A model generated the notes under the pieces. The model saw nothing but the letters and a program-made list of their open reading frames with translations. It was not told the origin of the DNA and made no database searches. A DNA stretch of 64,000 nucleotides. Origin: Toxoplasma gondii ME49 (lineage: Eukaryota > Apicomplexa > Conoidasida > Eucoccidiorida > Sarcocystidae). The stretch is taken from assembly GCF_000006565.2 (NCBI RefSeq), contig NC_031469.1, positions 819,245-883,244 on the forward strand. Reading direction: 5' to 3'. The stretch's first letter is position 1, and each line of letters begins with the position of its first letter. Positions 46,907 to 58,302 of the stretch are shown here, in pieces. Both the position numbers and the translations under genes were made by a program.

Positions 46907-48634
46907 ATGTCTTCCGACACGGCGACCCGAGTCTCGAAGGCAAAAGAAAGCTCGCTGTCTGCTGCCTTGTCGGAGCCATCTTTGCTGTCCAAGGCACTTC
47001 ATCCGACAGCTCACGCCGAGTGGCACAAGGTAAATCAAATAGGTGTGTAGATAAATCTGTGCATCTGTAAATGGCCTTCACCAGAAGCTCCCGAGGTGTG
47101 CGGACTACTCCCAAAGAGGTCCCCGATGCCTCTGTCATCGGTTAAAAGCCCATGCATGCTATATCGTTCCGCAAGCTGAACCGCGCTCTCGTATGAATAG
47201 GCGTTTTCATGTCGCGCGATCTTTGTGGCGACTAACAACGCAGCAGCACTGAAGAGATCGTGGTACAGACACGACGATTGTTCACTCGACTTCGTCTGCC
47301 AGTGTTCAAGAGGCCGGCCTCTAGTCTAGGCCCCGAATATTAGACGAGTCAAAAGTAAGGAGCAGTGACAAAACGTGCTGGTATGATGTAGAGAGGTCGA
47401 TACAAATTGCTCGACAGAACTGGTTAGAAGCTACCTTTCCTCCCCTCGCTTGACTTACTACGCTGTTAGAAGCACCTGAGATCTCGTTTGCACACATCTG
47501 TTAGGAGAGTCTTCCTGGTTCCTCTTCTCTCCCGTTCTGTCTCTCAGGACGAGGCGCTCGATGTCTTCTGGTGGCTGAAGCAGTTCGCCGCGGTGGTTGT
47601 GGGCGTAGCTCTCGGCTGTGTGGGCGTCACCGGTTGGCCGGGCTTTGTGGTCTTTGCGGTAGCGCAGTATCTCGTGGCCAACGTGTGGGCTCAGCACGCC
47701 GGACTCGTGGGTGTGTGTGTCGAGCCTTTCGAAATCTTTACAGAGAACGCCTTCGTCGCTGCCGGGACGTTCGTCGTAAGTTCAGGGGTAGAATCACACA
47801 AAGGTGGACGCGCGTCGACAAAACACACGATCAAGGAAAGCAGCGAAAAGTACAAAATCTAAAGTCTCTGTGCCAGAGATCGGGTCTGACTAGGTGTGTG
47901 TGGCGGCTGTAGGATTAAACCGAATGCATTAGCGGTGGCCTGTGTGCGGTGGTTCTCAGGAAATGGAGAAAATGGCTGTGACATATGGTTGGTGTGTCAT
48001 ACTCGTGCTATCAGATGAGGTGATTTCACATTTCGACTCAAATATGCAACCGATAGACAGAAATGCTGGTTTTTACGGAAGTTGCTGGTTTCTTGAACGC
48101 TTTTACAATGTTGTAAAAGCTGGCGTCATGCCTCAAAAAGCTCGAATGCAACTGTTTTCTAAAGGGCACCTCACGGTGGTATTTACAGCCTCGTTTAGTC
48201 AAAGTGTATCGTGATAGGGCGTACTGAAGTGGGTAACCACGCCAGCGGGAATGGGAAAGTTGGCAGAGGCAAAAAAAATGGGAGTGTCTTTGTTCTGAGG
48301 TAGTGACTGAAACGAAGCCGTGGATACTTTTGTCAGCACCTTGGCAGCGAAGAGGTTTTGCCACTCCTGCTTTACGTCGACGCGGTAGGGATATGTTTAT
48401 GCGGTCCCTCTCGACCGACGCGATGGCTACCAAAAAGATTCAGTTTTTTGTCTCAGTGCCGCGTGGCACTGAGAATAGTCTTGCTTGTCTCACGAGGTGA
48501 CGTTTGTTGTGTTTTGAGTACAAAAAGGTGGCAGATGCATCTGTCCTTTGTACTCTGTGCCTGCTCTGTGTTGGCTTCTCCAGGTGCTGTGGACCGTCAT
48601 CTACTCGTCGAAGGTATCTCTTGGACTCCTCTGA
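46907..48634 (+). CDS. RAB5IF/EMC6-family (Rab5ip) ER membrane protein, three exons
   Basis: Exons 46907-47029, 47548-47775 and 48584-48634 (stop TGA) join in phase 0 to 133 residues, the usual size of RAB5IF (C20orf24). Donors are GTAAAT and GTAAGT; acceptors are CTGTCTCTCAG and GGCTTCTCCAG. Residues 39-60 (WHKDEALDVFWWLKQ and the following hydrophobic run) match the family's conserved start. Three membrane segments are visible: about 53-70, 74-91 and 110-127. In animals RAB5IF is an ER protein that partners the TMCO1 insertase, and the related EMC6 is a core subunit of the ER membrane complex; a role in ER membrane-protein insertion is therefore likely. The start Met follows a TTTCCAG run. 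Exon 3 could instead splice at AAG-GTATCT, which would alter the last six residues. Confidence 0.8.
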
Positions 48635-49934
48635 GATTATCCTCGTTTCCTCGCGCCATGCAGCACACTTTCCTCCTGTCGGATCATGCTCCTTGCACAG
48701 GGCACCCCCTTACTTTTGCAGTTTCTCTTGACCTGAATGCGCCGTAACTTGTGAGAACACTGTTAACAAAACTTGTCATTGCACTGCTCTGCCGTTGCTG
48801 TTATCATCGTCCTCAACATCGGACACAGCTATTTAGAGTGAAAGGTTACCACGATTTTCTTTCTCTTTTTGGGTTCAGCTGCTTGGGTTCCTTTCATTGT
48901 TATCTTTCACAGTTTCCCGTTGCCAGGTTATTAAGCTCAGCAAGAACGAGCACCTCAGAACACGAACAAGCTGTCGAGTTACCCCTCCAGCGAAGCAGAT
49001 CCAGAGAGAACCGCATTCTCTGTTGTGGCGGAAAACTGAACAGATCAAGACAAAACAAGCGAATGTCGCCTACTACCGGATGCCAAAAGAACAATAATAG
49101 ATGTTGATGTAATGCAGTTTCTCCAGAGTAGAGTCAATAGGCTCTAAAATACCGGATGCCAAAAGAACAATAATAGATGTTAATGCAGTTTCTCCAGAGT
49201 AGAGTCAATAGGCTAGAAAATACTATTCACGTAGAGCAGCCATAGGTGCGAACCATGACTAAAATCCAGAAACTAAGAAGCAGGGGACAGCGTGGCGATG
49301 ACTCTGAAATATGGACAGAATTCGCTTCGAGTGTGGTTATGCCACTAACTGGCTGATATTTCCCGTGCCCGCTTTGACCGAACACATCGTGTCTCCCTCC
49401 GGGCACTCCATGAACTGTCTTGAACACATGTGTACCGGTGCGTGAAAGGATTGACAAAGTGTCTCGACTCTTTATTAGGATGACAGACGTGCATATGTTC
49501 CGTTCGCCTTAACATATTGTCAGCTGAACCACAGCTATAGTTTTCTGAATCCATGGGACAAACGTCAGGAATGTGCCGCTCTGCATTTCACCGGTGCGAA
49601 TATACTCCGAAGGGGCACCAAAGATGCAAAGTCTTGCGACTAAAAACACATTTTCCTAAATTTATCTTGACAGCCATACAATTGCATGAACGAGAAAAGC
49701 AGACAACAGAGAATGCTGCTTCCCTTCCAAACTAGTCAGAACTTGTAGATTTGTTTGTGGTCTCCTATGTCCGTGGCCATCTCTATGGAGACAGCTGCGG
49801 GGGGGAGGTAGCAACCGTCAGCGGACCAAACCGAATGAAACAGCGTCGTACATCAACAAATTTGGTTGCAGAAGGCAATGGCCTTCCAAAAGGCAGTATT
49901 ATAGCCACACAAATTCCACGGCATACTTGACACC
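48635..49934. other. Spacer between convergent genes
   Basis: Convergent 3' ends of the RAB5IF-like gene and the 1140-residue gene meet here. Apart from the 76-bp tandem duplication no structure or supported ORF was seen. Confidence 0.5.
49075..49221. repeat. Tandem duplication of a 71-76 bp unit
   Basis: The unit beginning accggatgccaaaagaac occurs at 49075 and again at 49151. The copies differ by a five-base gatgt insertion and a two-base difference at the end. It lies in the spacer between the RAB5IF-like gene and the convergent 1140-residue gene. No coding content is evident. Confidence 0.88.
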
Positions 49935-52900
49935 TCAAAAGTGGTGTCTTTCAACTGGTCTCTGGTCTTGCTTTGTGTCTGAGTCGTTCGATTCGATTCC
50001 ACTGCTATCTTGTGGCGTCGCCGTGTCTAGAGGCGACAGCTCCTCATCCTGCTGACCCTCTGATTTTGGAGCAGATCTCGGAGTTGTTTCGTTGAAATAA
50101 TCGCTTGAATGCCTGTACAGCTGACCATGCAGCCGTGTAATGTATGCCCATGCATACGCAACAGGACAGAAGAGGTTGTCCTTGTCCTCTCTCCTCATGC
50201 CAGTTTTAGCATCATAATCGTACTGGGCACGAATCCAGAACTGGGGCGTTCCACTCCAGTCTACGAATATCAACGACTCCAAAAGCATATCTCTCACACT
50301 GCTGACCATAGCAGCCCTTTGTTCACCGTCACTGGCAGTTCCGTCTTGCCTTTCCCATAGCTCAGTTGTACCGACAGGCTGACCGGAACTGATTCTAGAC
50401 AACTCTTCCCGCGCAGACTTTCGAATGGCTTCGAACAGCAAGGGCCCTGCCTCCTTATGGATATCTTTACCGACAATTTCGTATTGATCTTGAACGACCT
50501 TGGGCAACTTCCTTTCGACGTTTCCGCCAGGGTAGAGGAATTGAGTGTGCAGGAAAACGAGGTATTTGCACCCGTTTTTCTCGTGACGGTTGCACTTAAG
50601 ATGCTTCCTGACAAACTCGTGGCACTCGCCGATTCTCTTGCCCGTACCACACTTCTCAGGATTCAGGTACTTCAGCTCGTGAAACAGAGGGTGCCGCTCA
50701 AAAGCACAGCCGCCGCCACGGTGGTCTTTGACGGACAGTGGAAAAGCTTTTCCGCAGTTCTGCCATGAGGGCGAGTTGCAATCAAATGTAAGGTTGTACA
50801 GCGTATCATACGCGCGTTTGAAGAGGGTGTAGAAAGTAGTTGCCTCGAACCCGGGATTCATCAAGATGTCGTGTGGCTGCTTGCACACACCGGACAGTAG
50901 GGTGGTAGGGTCTTCTGCACTAGACCCGGTGCACGTTTCCATTTGTTCTCTGCTTTTGATTGTATTAATCGAGAGCAAAAAACCCTGATTCTCGTAGAAG
51001 GAGATGCGCTTCTCGAGCACCATTGTAATTTTCATCATTTCCTGCGCTGATAAATCTGTTACGCTGTCGAGAATCCACCCAGTTTTGAAGCCAACCAAGG
51101 AACAGAGCCCAGTCATTATCTTCAGAAGATCGGATCCACGGACAGCTGTCTCTTTCAACTGCCTTTGTGTCCCGAGAAAGCTGACTCCACATCTCCAAGG
51201 GGCATGGTCCTCAAATTCGATACCAATCAAGCGATTCACCGGGAGGTCACCTTGTCGGAGTTCTCCAGTATACTCACTGTCTGGGACGGGGACATACTCA
51301 GGCTCACAGAGATATTTTGAGAACCACCCAATCAGATTTTCGCTAACGCGAAACCGCCCGCGTTTGGTGCAAAGAAACCGCAGATCGAATGTCCCTTTGT
51401 CCCGGGCGGGCACTCCAGTGACAGTGATGTCCTCCCGTTCTTCAAAAACGGGCGAGGAAAGCCAGAGCCGTCGTACTGCCTCATCATTATCCGATTGAGC
51501 GGGGTTGATATTCGAAATCGCTTTGAGATCCTCGAAAGCATAAACACGTTGAAGTGGTCGAATCCTCTTTCCGCTAGGCAAGAAGACCTCTGCAGATGCA
51601 ATTACTGATTCGCTTGTTGTATCATTGCCGTCGTACCCCACCAGTTCTTGTGCAGTTCTCTTGCCTCGCAGCTCCGTCGCGTCCTCCTGAAGAAGAGCTG
51701 CAGGCTTTTCGATTCTACTCGTGGAAACCATGATTGGATATTCCAGACGACGCGGGCTTCGACGAATGAAGACTCTGCCCATCTCGCTGAGGTACGCGAG
51801 GTCTTCCAACACGCAGCCAAGCTTTAACTCCTGCCAGTACTTCGAAGAGGGGAAGATGTCCAGAAACCAAAGCGGGAAGCGTAGGGCTTCGGAAATCAGT
51901 GTTTCTGATGAGGGAACGAGAGAAACATCCGTTCGAGCGGTGTGTTGTTTCACTTTAAGCATTCCCTCTTCATACCACGCCGTTTGAGAGGGTGTCTCAA
52001 ACAGGCGAGCTGATTGTGGCCCAATAAGAGAGTGAAGCGTTTGCCAAGTTTCCCGCTCCGTCAGCGTGCTCAACATCTGCGCTGCGCTCGGCGAAATTCG
52101 CGGAGTCAATTGCTCGATTTGTCGCCGCATATGATGCATGGCCAAGTAGGCTTCCTGTACGTATGGCCCCATACGGATAGCGTCGAGACACTGGAGAAAG
52201 TTCTTGCCGGGGAGACAGGCACTTCCGGCTACTTTTTTCAGAACTGCTTCATATTGTGCGGGCCGTCCCACGTGAAGGGTGCAGTCCCGGACTTCCGTTG
52301 CTTCGGAAATGACCGCGTTACGTACAGCCGCCTTGAGGCGCCCGAGAGCTTTTTCGTACACAGAAGAGCTGACAGCCACGCCGCGCCAAGAGAGCGTGTC
52401 AAGCTCCTCATTTGGAAGGAAATCCGCTTGGCTGTGGTGCTTGTGATTTTCTGAAGGCACCGCGTCCACAGGCTTGAGACCCACAAACGAAAGCGAGTGG
52501 TACGGCTTCACGTAGCGGGCAGGGACGGATTCAAATCCCTTCGAGGGCAGACCCTCCGGATACAAATCTGGCAACAAATCTAGGGCTGGGTTTCCGTCCT
52601 GAACGATCAGTTGGTTTTCGTATCCGAATGCTGCACAAATCCCAATTGCTGCGTCGAGAAAAGAAGGGAATTCGGACCGCGTTGAGTCATGAACAATCCG
52701 ACAGAAAGGCGACGACGTTGCTGAGCTCTGACTGGTGAAAACCTTGTCAGTGCTTGGAAGCAGTTGGAAGATAAAGCCGACCCGAAGTGAGCCAGGCAAA
52801 GCTTGGGGCTGCGGAATGCACCGTATCGCCGAGTCTTCGCTGCCTTCCACACGGTCAACGGAGCAAAAAAACTGCAGCGATTCAATGCCTCCTAGCGTCA

Positions 52901-53357
52901 TGGTCGAAATAGAGTCAATGGTAAAGGAAGGAAGGAGGGAGTGGTTCCCTGAACCGCTGTGTAGCCTTGCTTCAGTGGGATTATCCGAATGTTGTGACAG
53001 AGTCTGCTGCATGATGCTATCAAACGTTTGACGACCTAGCAGCACGGTCCTTCTCACTGTGTCATTATCGAATTCCTCACCCCTGGAGGCCTGGAAGACT
53101 TGCCTGAGCGATTCGAACTTGAACGCAGCCACTACACCCTCTCTTGATTGGTCAAGTGACGGTTCAGTGCGCCCAAACTGGACAAGGAATGACTTTTGTA
53201 TGGGCGACAAGCCTTCCACAGGGCTCGCGGGAAGGTCAACGACCCAGTGAAACGTTGTCAAAAGAACGAAAATGAACCTCTGTCGGAGTCCTCCAAAGCA
53301 AAACCTCACAGCAGTGGGGGCGGGGCCCATCATTTTGGTGTGCAAGCAGGAGACCAT
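49935..53357 (-). CDS. Secreted protein of 1140 residues, single exon, function unknown
   Basis: An uninterrupted frame of 1140 codons, far longer than chance, with no internal stop. Residues 1-27 are an N-terminal extension; a hydrophobic run near 28-42 (FIFVLLTTFHWVV) followed by small residues looks like a signal peptide or recessed signal anchor. A start at Met8 or Met9 is equally possible. No second membrane span is apparent. Residues of roughly 860-930 hold a cluster of about nine cysteines with charged spacers, suggesting a disulfide-bonded domain outside the cytosol. The last 60 residues are acidic, Ser/Pro-rich and probably disordered. Size, single exon and secretory signal resemble rhoptry-neck or CLAG/RON2-like proteins of coccidia, but I could not confirm a family motif, and the RON2 C-terminal AMA1-binding region is not evident. 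Treat that as a weak hypothesis. Confidence 0.85.
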   Translation of the reverse strand: MVSCLHTKMMGPAPTAVRFCFGGLRQRFIFVLLTTFHWVVDLPASPVEGLSPIQKSFLVQFGRTEPSLDQSREGVVAAFKFESLRQVFQASRGEEFDNDTVRRTVLLGRQTFDSIMQQTLSQHSDNPTEARLHSGSGNHSLLPSFTIDSISTMTLGGIESLQFFCSVDRVEGSEDSAIRCIPQPQALPGSLRVGFIFQLLPSTDKVFTSQSSATSSPFCRIVHDSTRSEFPSFLDAAIGICAAFGYENQLIVQDGNPALDLLPDLYPEGLPSKGFESVPARYVKPYHSLSFVGLKPVDAVPSENHKHHSQADFLPNEELDTLSWRGVAVSSSVYEKALGRLKAAVRNAVISEATEVRDCTLHVGRPAQYEAVLKKVAGSACLPGKNFLQCLDAIRMGPYVQEAYLAMHHMRRQIEQLTPRISPSAAQMLSTLTERETWQTLHSLIGPQSARLFETPSQTAWYEEGMLKVKQHTARTDVSLVPSSETLISEALRFPLWFLDIFPSSKYWQELKLGCVLEDLAYLSEMGRVFIRRSPRRLEYPIMVSTSRIEKPAALLQEDATELRGKRTAQELVGYDGNDTTSESVIASAEVFLPSGKRIRPLQRVYAFEDLKAISNINPAQSDNDEAVRRLWLSSPVFEEREDITVTGVPARDKGTFDLRFLCTKRGRFRVSENLIGWFSKYLCEPEYVPVPDSEYTGELRQGDLPVNRLIGIEFEDHAPWRCGVSFLGTQRQLKETAVRGSDLLKIMTGLCSLVGFKTGWILDSVTDLSAQEMMKITMVLEKRISFYENQGFLLSINTIKSREQMETCTGSSAEDPTTLLSGVCKQPHDILMNPGFEATTFYTLFKRAYDTLYNLTFDCNSPSWQNCGKAFPLSVKDHRGGGCAFERHPLFHELKYLNPEKCGTGKRIGECHEFVRKHLKCNRHEKNGCKYLVFLHTQFLYPGGNVERKLPKVVQDQYEIVGKDIHKEAGPLLFEAIRKSAREELSRISSGQPVGTTELWERQDGTASDGEQRAAMVSSVRDMLLESLIFVDWSGTPQFWIRAQYDYDAKTGMRREDKDNLFCPVAYAWAYITRLHGQLYRHSSDYFNETTPRSAPKSEGQQDEELSPLDTATPQDSSGIESNDSDTKQDQRPVERHHF

Positions 53358-56300
53358 GGGGACACACCATAAAAATTATCTGGATCAGATGTTCACAGGC
53401 AAACCGAGGCGCAGCACTTACATGCATGCAACTGCGCAGGCCGAGGAAGGGTTTCAAAGATCAGCGCCTTACAGACACATGAATCCATGAGGAGATGTCT
53501 GCAGAAACGGGGTGACATTCTTATTCAAATCTATCGGTTGTCAACTACTTCGATGACTTCTATTTGTGACCGCTGTCTCTGAGATGCTCTCACCTCAATG
53601 AGCACCAGATTAAAGTGGCTCTCAGCCCTTCAAGACCCCTAAATTGTATCCATGGTAGACTCAGTCACAGAAGGTTCCCTGGAAACACTACCTAAAGTCA
53701 GCCTGGTAGTCATTTCACGGGACAACAGACAAGAGGGTTCTATGCCATGGTTGCTCTGGGCTCCCGGCGGTTACAGCCAACGACCCAGCAAGACACAGCT
53801 AGCGACAAGGCATTCCCACGAATCATCGCAACCTACAAGGCAATCCAGTGGCAACCAGACAGCAAGCCCCAGTTTCGACTGCACCGATGCCCATTTAAAA
53901 GAACAAACGGCTACCACTTTTCTTTGCCACCTTCACTGCAGTGATCCAAAATTTTCGTCGACTGCTTCGACTCCGCGTAGCCAGCCGGAGTCGTGGGCTG
54001 CGACTGCTGTTCCGTTGTTGCTACGAAGAGCCTCCAGGGGGAAAGTTATCCATCCTGTTGAAACAGTAGAATGCCTTAGGAGCCAGAACACAGAAATTAG
54101 AAAAGGGGGCTTATCTTGATTTTCCAGCAGCTGCCTGATCTCTGACGGCATCCGCTTCTCTCTCGCAGTTGCGAGACATGCACCGGAGGCCACGGTCACA
54201 GCTGGCGCGGCGGGTGGCGTTGTCCTTTCGGGGATGTTTGCGTAAACCGCCCTTACGGTCAAAAAGAAGAAACCCAAAAGTTCTTTTCCAATCAGAGGCA
54301 GAGATTCTGATGAATGTATCCGTGCAAGTCACGAAGTCAGCCTCGAACACTTCCGGCTGTTCGTCTAAAATGTCATTAAATCACCATGCCTTGCCTGGAC
54401 TGTTCACAACTCACACAACAGCGTAACAAGCACAAGCAGAAAATGAGCCTCTGTTGAAACCCCGCAGGCGCTCCACTTGTATTTACCGATTTTATCCTTT
54501 ATCGCGTACGAATGGAAGTTGTACAAGCCCCTCAGCTTGTCCCGACAACCTGGGGCGCTGGATATGTCTTTCCGCATCCAATTGGTCGCGGGCTTCCCTA
54601 CGATTGCTTAGAGGCCAGTGAGATAATTAATGCCGTCATCTTTAATCTTACTACTTTCCTGGTGTTGGCGACATTGCGTGGAGAACTGTGAGCAAACACA
54701 ACATCGACAACAGAGTCACGCGCGGTTAGTCGACTTCTGAAATGCTGAAGTAGTTGCATTGCGAGATATCTTTGAGAAAGGAGACAGTGGACGCTTCATG
54801 TGTGATCCTGAGGACAGAAATACATGAGTTCCCCAGAGATGTTGACACAGCATTGTTCAGATTTGTGTCAAGAAACATGTAGCACTTTGTCGGTCACGCA
54901 GCTTCAAGTTCCCATCCAGGAACACAGTACTACGAAAAAACATGAAAGCAGAGGGCTTGACACCAGTGCATGTCGTGTACGTAGGAAAACCCTGCTCACG
55001 ATGTATGTGAAGGAGGGGACATTTCAGATCAGCAACAAACATGTGACTATTGTGAAGGTGAAGTGAGTTGCCAGCCGCCAGTGCGTTTCTGCGACTAGCG
55101 TTCATTCGGTGTCTGCTCTTCTCGTACTTTCACGGGATGCTGGCATAACCTGTCGATCTGCAATTGCTTGCCTGAACAGTGAAAAATAGGGTTTATAGCA
55201 GCGTACGTGTGGCATTCGGGCAGTGTGAGGGAGCAACATACACAAGGACACTATGGCAAAGCTACTTGGGGAAGGGTTCTTGATAATCGCTTGTTACACC
55301 GGAGATCTGTTTTCACTGTAAGAAATATGTCTATGTGCCTCTCGCGCGTCAGCACCTTCTTCACAGGACATGCGAGTGTGCTGCTCTGCGCTGCCCAGCC
55401 ACAAGAGTTTCTGTAACGCGTCAACAGATGCGCATGAGAGGTCTTACTAAATTTAACGAGCAGCAGCTTTCAACGTCCCTTAGCAGTAGTTTAGCCAGCA
55501 GATATGTTTACCGCTCAGTGGTCTCATGCACGCATATCACATGTCTCGGAACCATGCACAACGGCATCTGTTTTGGGTCAAAACGTTCGTTGGGCGACAG
55601 AAAATTCACCGTCCATCCGTGGAGCAGTTTCATGGATTCACAGTATGGTGCCGGGTGGTAGCAGAACACTGACACGCTACAATAATTACGGCAATGCGAT
55701 CTGGTTCTTGATTGCTTGACCTATGCTGCCGCGCCACCTGTGGTCGCTGTTCGAAATTATTCAGCGTCGTTACTCCATGAAAAGTGAGTTTAGTAGCAGC
55801 CACATTCAGTGAAAGAAATGGCATCGCCATTCAGTTGTACATGCACCGCTCTCGTCTACCACCTAAGAGCCTCGCGGCAACTGCCAAAGTAGGGGCAGCT
55901 GGAAACTCGAAGACGCATGCTATCCGAAAAGCGGGGGACTTGAGCAGTCTACACAGTTGCTTTTGGTTCCTTGCAGATATGCTGAGAGCAGAGTGTGACA
56001 TCGGGGACATGGCGTCTTTTTACACACCCCTGATGTTGCTTCTTTTCTGGGGACTTCCTCACATGCTGTGGCTACTTTGTCATCCAGACACACGGAGCAT
56101 TGCCTGCTATTCGCACTCATGGATGCCTGTACTTTCCACACCATAAGTGTTGCAGCGTGCATATGAAAACCCCTACTCTTCGCACCTGACAGTGTGATAC
56201 AACGGCGAATGATGGCTTACTACCCACGTTCTGTCTTCTTTTTCCTCAGCTAGGTTGTTCGCTTTGCTTTGCGGGCGTTTCGTATCGTCAGTCCTGCACA

Positions 56301-58302
56301 TACAAGCCGCGTCTGACATCTTCGTGGCCGCGGGAGACGTTTATATTTCAGGGGAACCCGCGTCGAACATCTCTGCGTTTGGCTGTCAGCTGCGGCGTAT
56401 TTATACTCACATGGGGCGTGTACATGAGAATACCGCTGACGTACCGATTGTTCAGGCGGTTACATTCACACAGACTCACAGCTGGCGTAGGTTCCAAGTG
56501 TGCTGTAACATACTTGCCTCCTAACAGAGAGCCACTGGGTAGCCAGCACCAAAGATGAGCACTCGTAGCACAACCCAGCTGATGATTCCTGTCCCAAGAA
56601 CAATACAGCAGGTCCGCCCCCCTAGTGCAGCTTTCTATTGTTTCAGTACTTGCTGCGCGAAGTGTGCCTCCCCGTTCTTCTCCACATTCCGATCCTCTGC
56701 ATTGCGGATCGCGAGTAACCCGTCGCTACTATGTACCAGCATGACTTCGGTCGTACCTTAGGGTTGTATTTCGGTACTGGAAGCTACGATGAGTGTGTTG
56801 CGGGGGGTTTCCCAAGTGTTATTGACACATGCTGCCACTTCTCAATACAGTGCCGTCAGAGGTATAGGTACCTGTATTTGGAGGATAAGGAGGAGGAACA
56901 TGACTGCATGTCTCAGGCGGTAGCGTGACGCGTGAGACTCGGCTGTTCCAGGGTTCGCACAGCAAGTCACCTGCCAGAAGCAATGGGAAAATAAATCTTT
57001 ACACAACCTCCGAACTCAATGTCTCTGTTTGCTTTCCTGAAGAAGAAACCGACCTCTTTGTACATAGCAGTTAACAGACGCTCTTTTGGCTGCGGTTGCG
57101 TCGCGTTCCGTTTTCCCAGAGAACAATGACGGAGAAAAAAAAGCCCCGGATAGTCAAGCAGAAAAGGCTTTAATGGATGACTGCTGCACACTCTGTCAAC
57201 ACACCACACAGATGGGGACGCAGCATATTTAACTGCTTGTAAGAAGCGCACTCGCTTCTGCGAAAAAGAACACGAGTGATTGGTGTGAAACAAAAATGCC
57301 TTTTCAATATAACTTAGTACCGTTGCACGGCCGCAGGAGAGCACGACTTTACGCAGTGGTGTAGACCCGCCGTGAACATAGTCGGCCACCGCTTTCATTT
57401 CCTGCGTTTATGTATCACTCTCGAAGATGTTTTTTACCTCATGGTCAACATATTTGCAACAGAACTGTTCTGCTTCTTTCCTGAGTATTCTGGATAGGCC
57501 TCCACAAAACTGTCCAGATCTGTAGAACTGTAGTGCTTGCTCTATTTGAGGATACGTGTGACTTCCTTACACCATCTGCGAAGGGAGTTAATTCAGCGCC
57601 TGCGAACGTTTTCTGTTCTTGTTGGTGAACACATCTCAACCGCACTTTGTGTTTCACCGTCTGTTGCAACGGTATGCTCGACGATTCCCCCCATACTTGT
57701 CATCCCTGGCCGATGTACACGCTTTCCTGTGGTCGTCAGCTTGCCAACTTCTTTGTACTTACGTGACCGAGTTACGACATCGCTGAGTTACAGGAGTGGT
57801 TTCGAAAGCACTCCAGAGTCGCCCGTTTTCCAACGAGGGTGTGGCTGGGCATGCTTGGCAACTGCTTGTGTGCACTTCAACCGTTTCATCTCAAGGTCCG
57901 CAAACAACTGGAAACTCCACTGTCTTCTCACCGCCCTCACCTCCCCCTTTGCGAGAATTGCTTTTTCAGTCCCAGCAGCAGCGGTTAAACATCAGAAGAC
58001 TCGAACACCCTACTTGCACACCAAGCGCTCTGCGTTGAGATCTGTTTATCGGAACGAAACCGCCAGTGATGTCAGGAGAACTGACTCTCTGGGTCACTGG
58101 CGGCTCACTTCCAAGCAGGGGAACAAGTGTAGTGATCGCCTCCGTAAACGCTCGTGACAGAGAACCACTGGGGTCGTTTGCCTGCATTCTCTCAAGAACC
58201 GGAAAAGACGTCGACACTTGAACTCCGCAAACGCGCAGGAAGAGAACGAGGAGAGAACAACAGACTCACTCTTCCGCTTGAGAAGAACTTGCTTTGCTCA
58301 CC
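53358..58302. other. Intergenic region, no gene supported
   Basis: About 4.9 kb between the divergent 1140-residue gene and the UBA-PUB gene. ORFs up to 206 codons (57537-58157 plus) lack recognisable domains and plausible composition. The stretch should contain both promoters. No tRNA, repeat array or transposon was recognised. Confidence 0.5.

Noticed and set aside
49935..53357. Firm assignment as RON2 or a RON2-like protein
   Set aside because: The multiple C-terminal membrane spans and the AMA1-binding loop expected of RON2 were not seen.
57537..58157. 206-codon plus-strand ORF upstream of the UBA-PUB gene as a protein gene
   Set aside because: No domain, signal or plausible composition, and it overlaps the likely promoter and 5' leader of the next gene.
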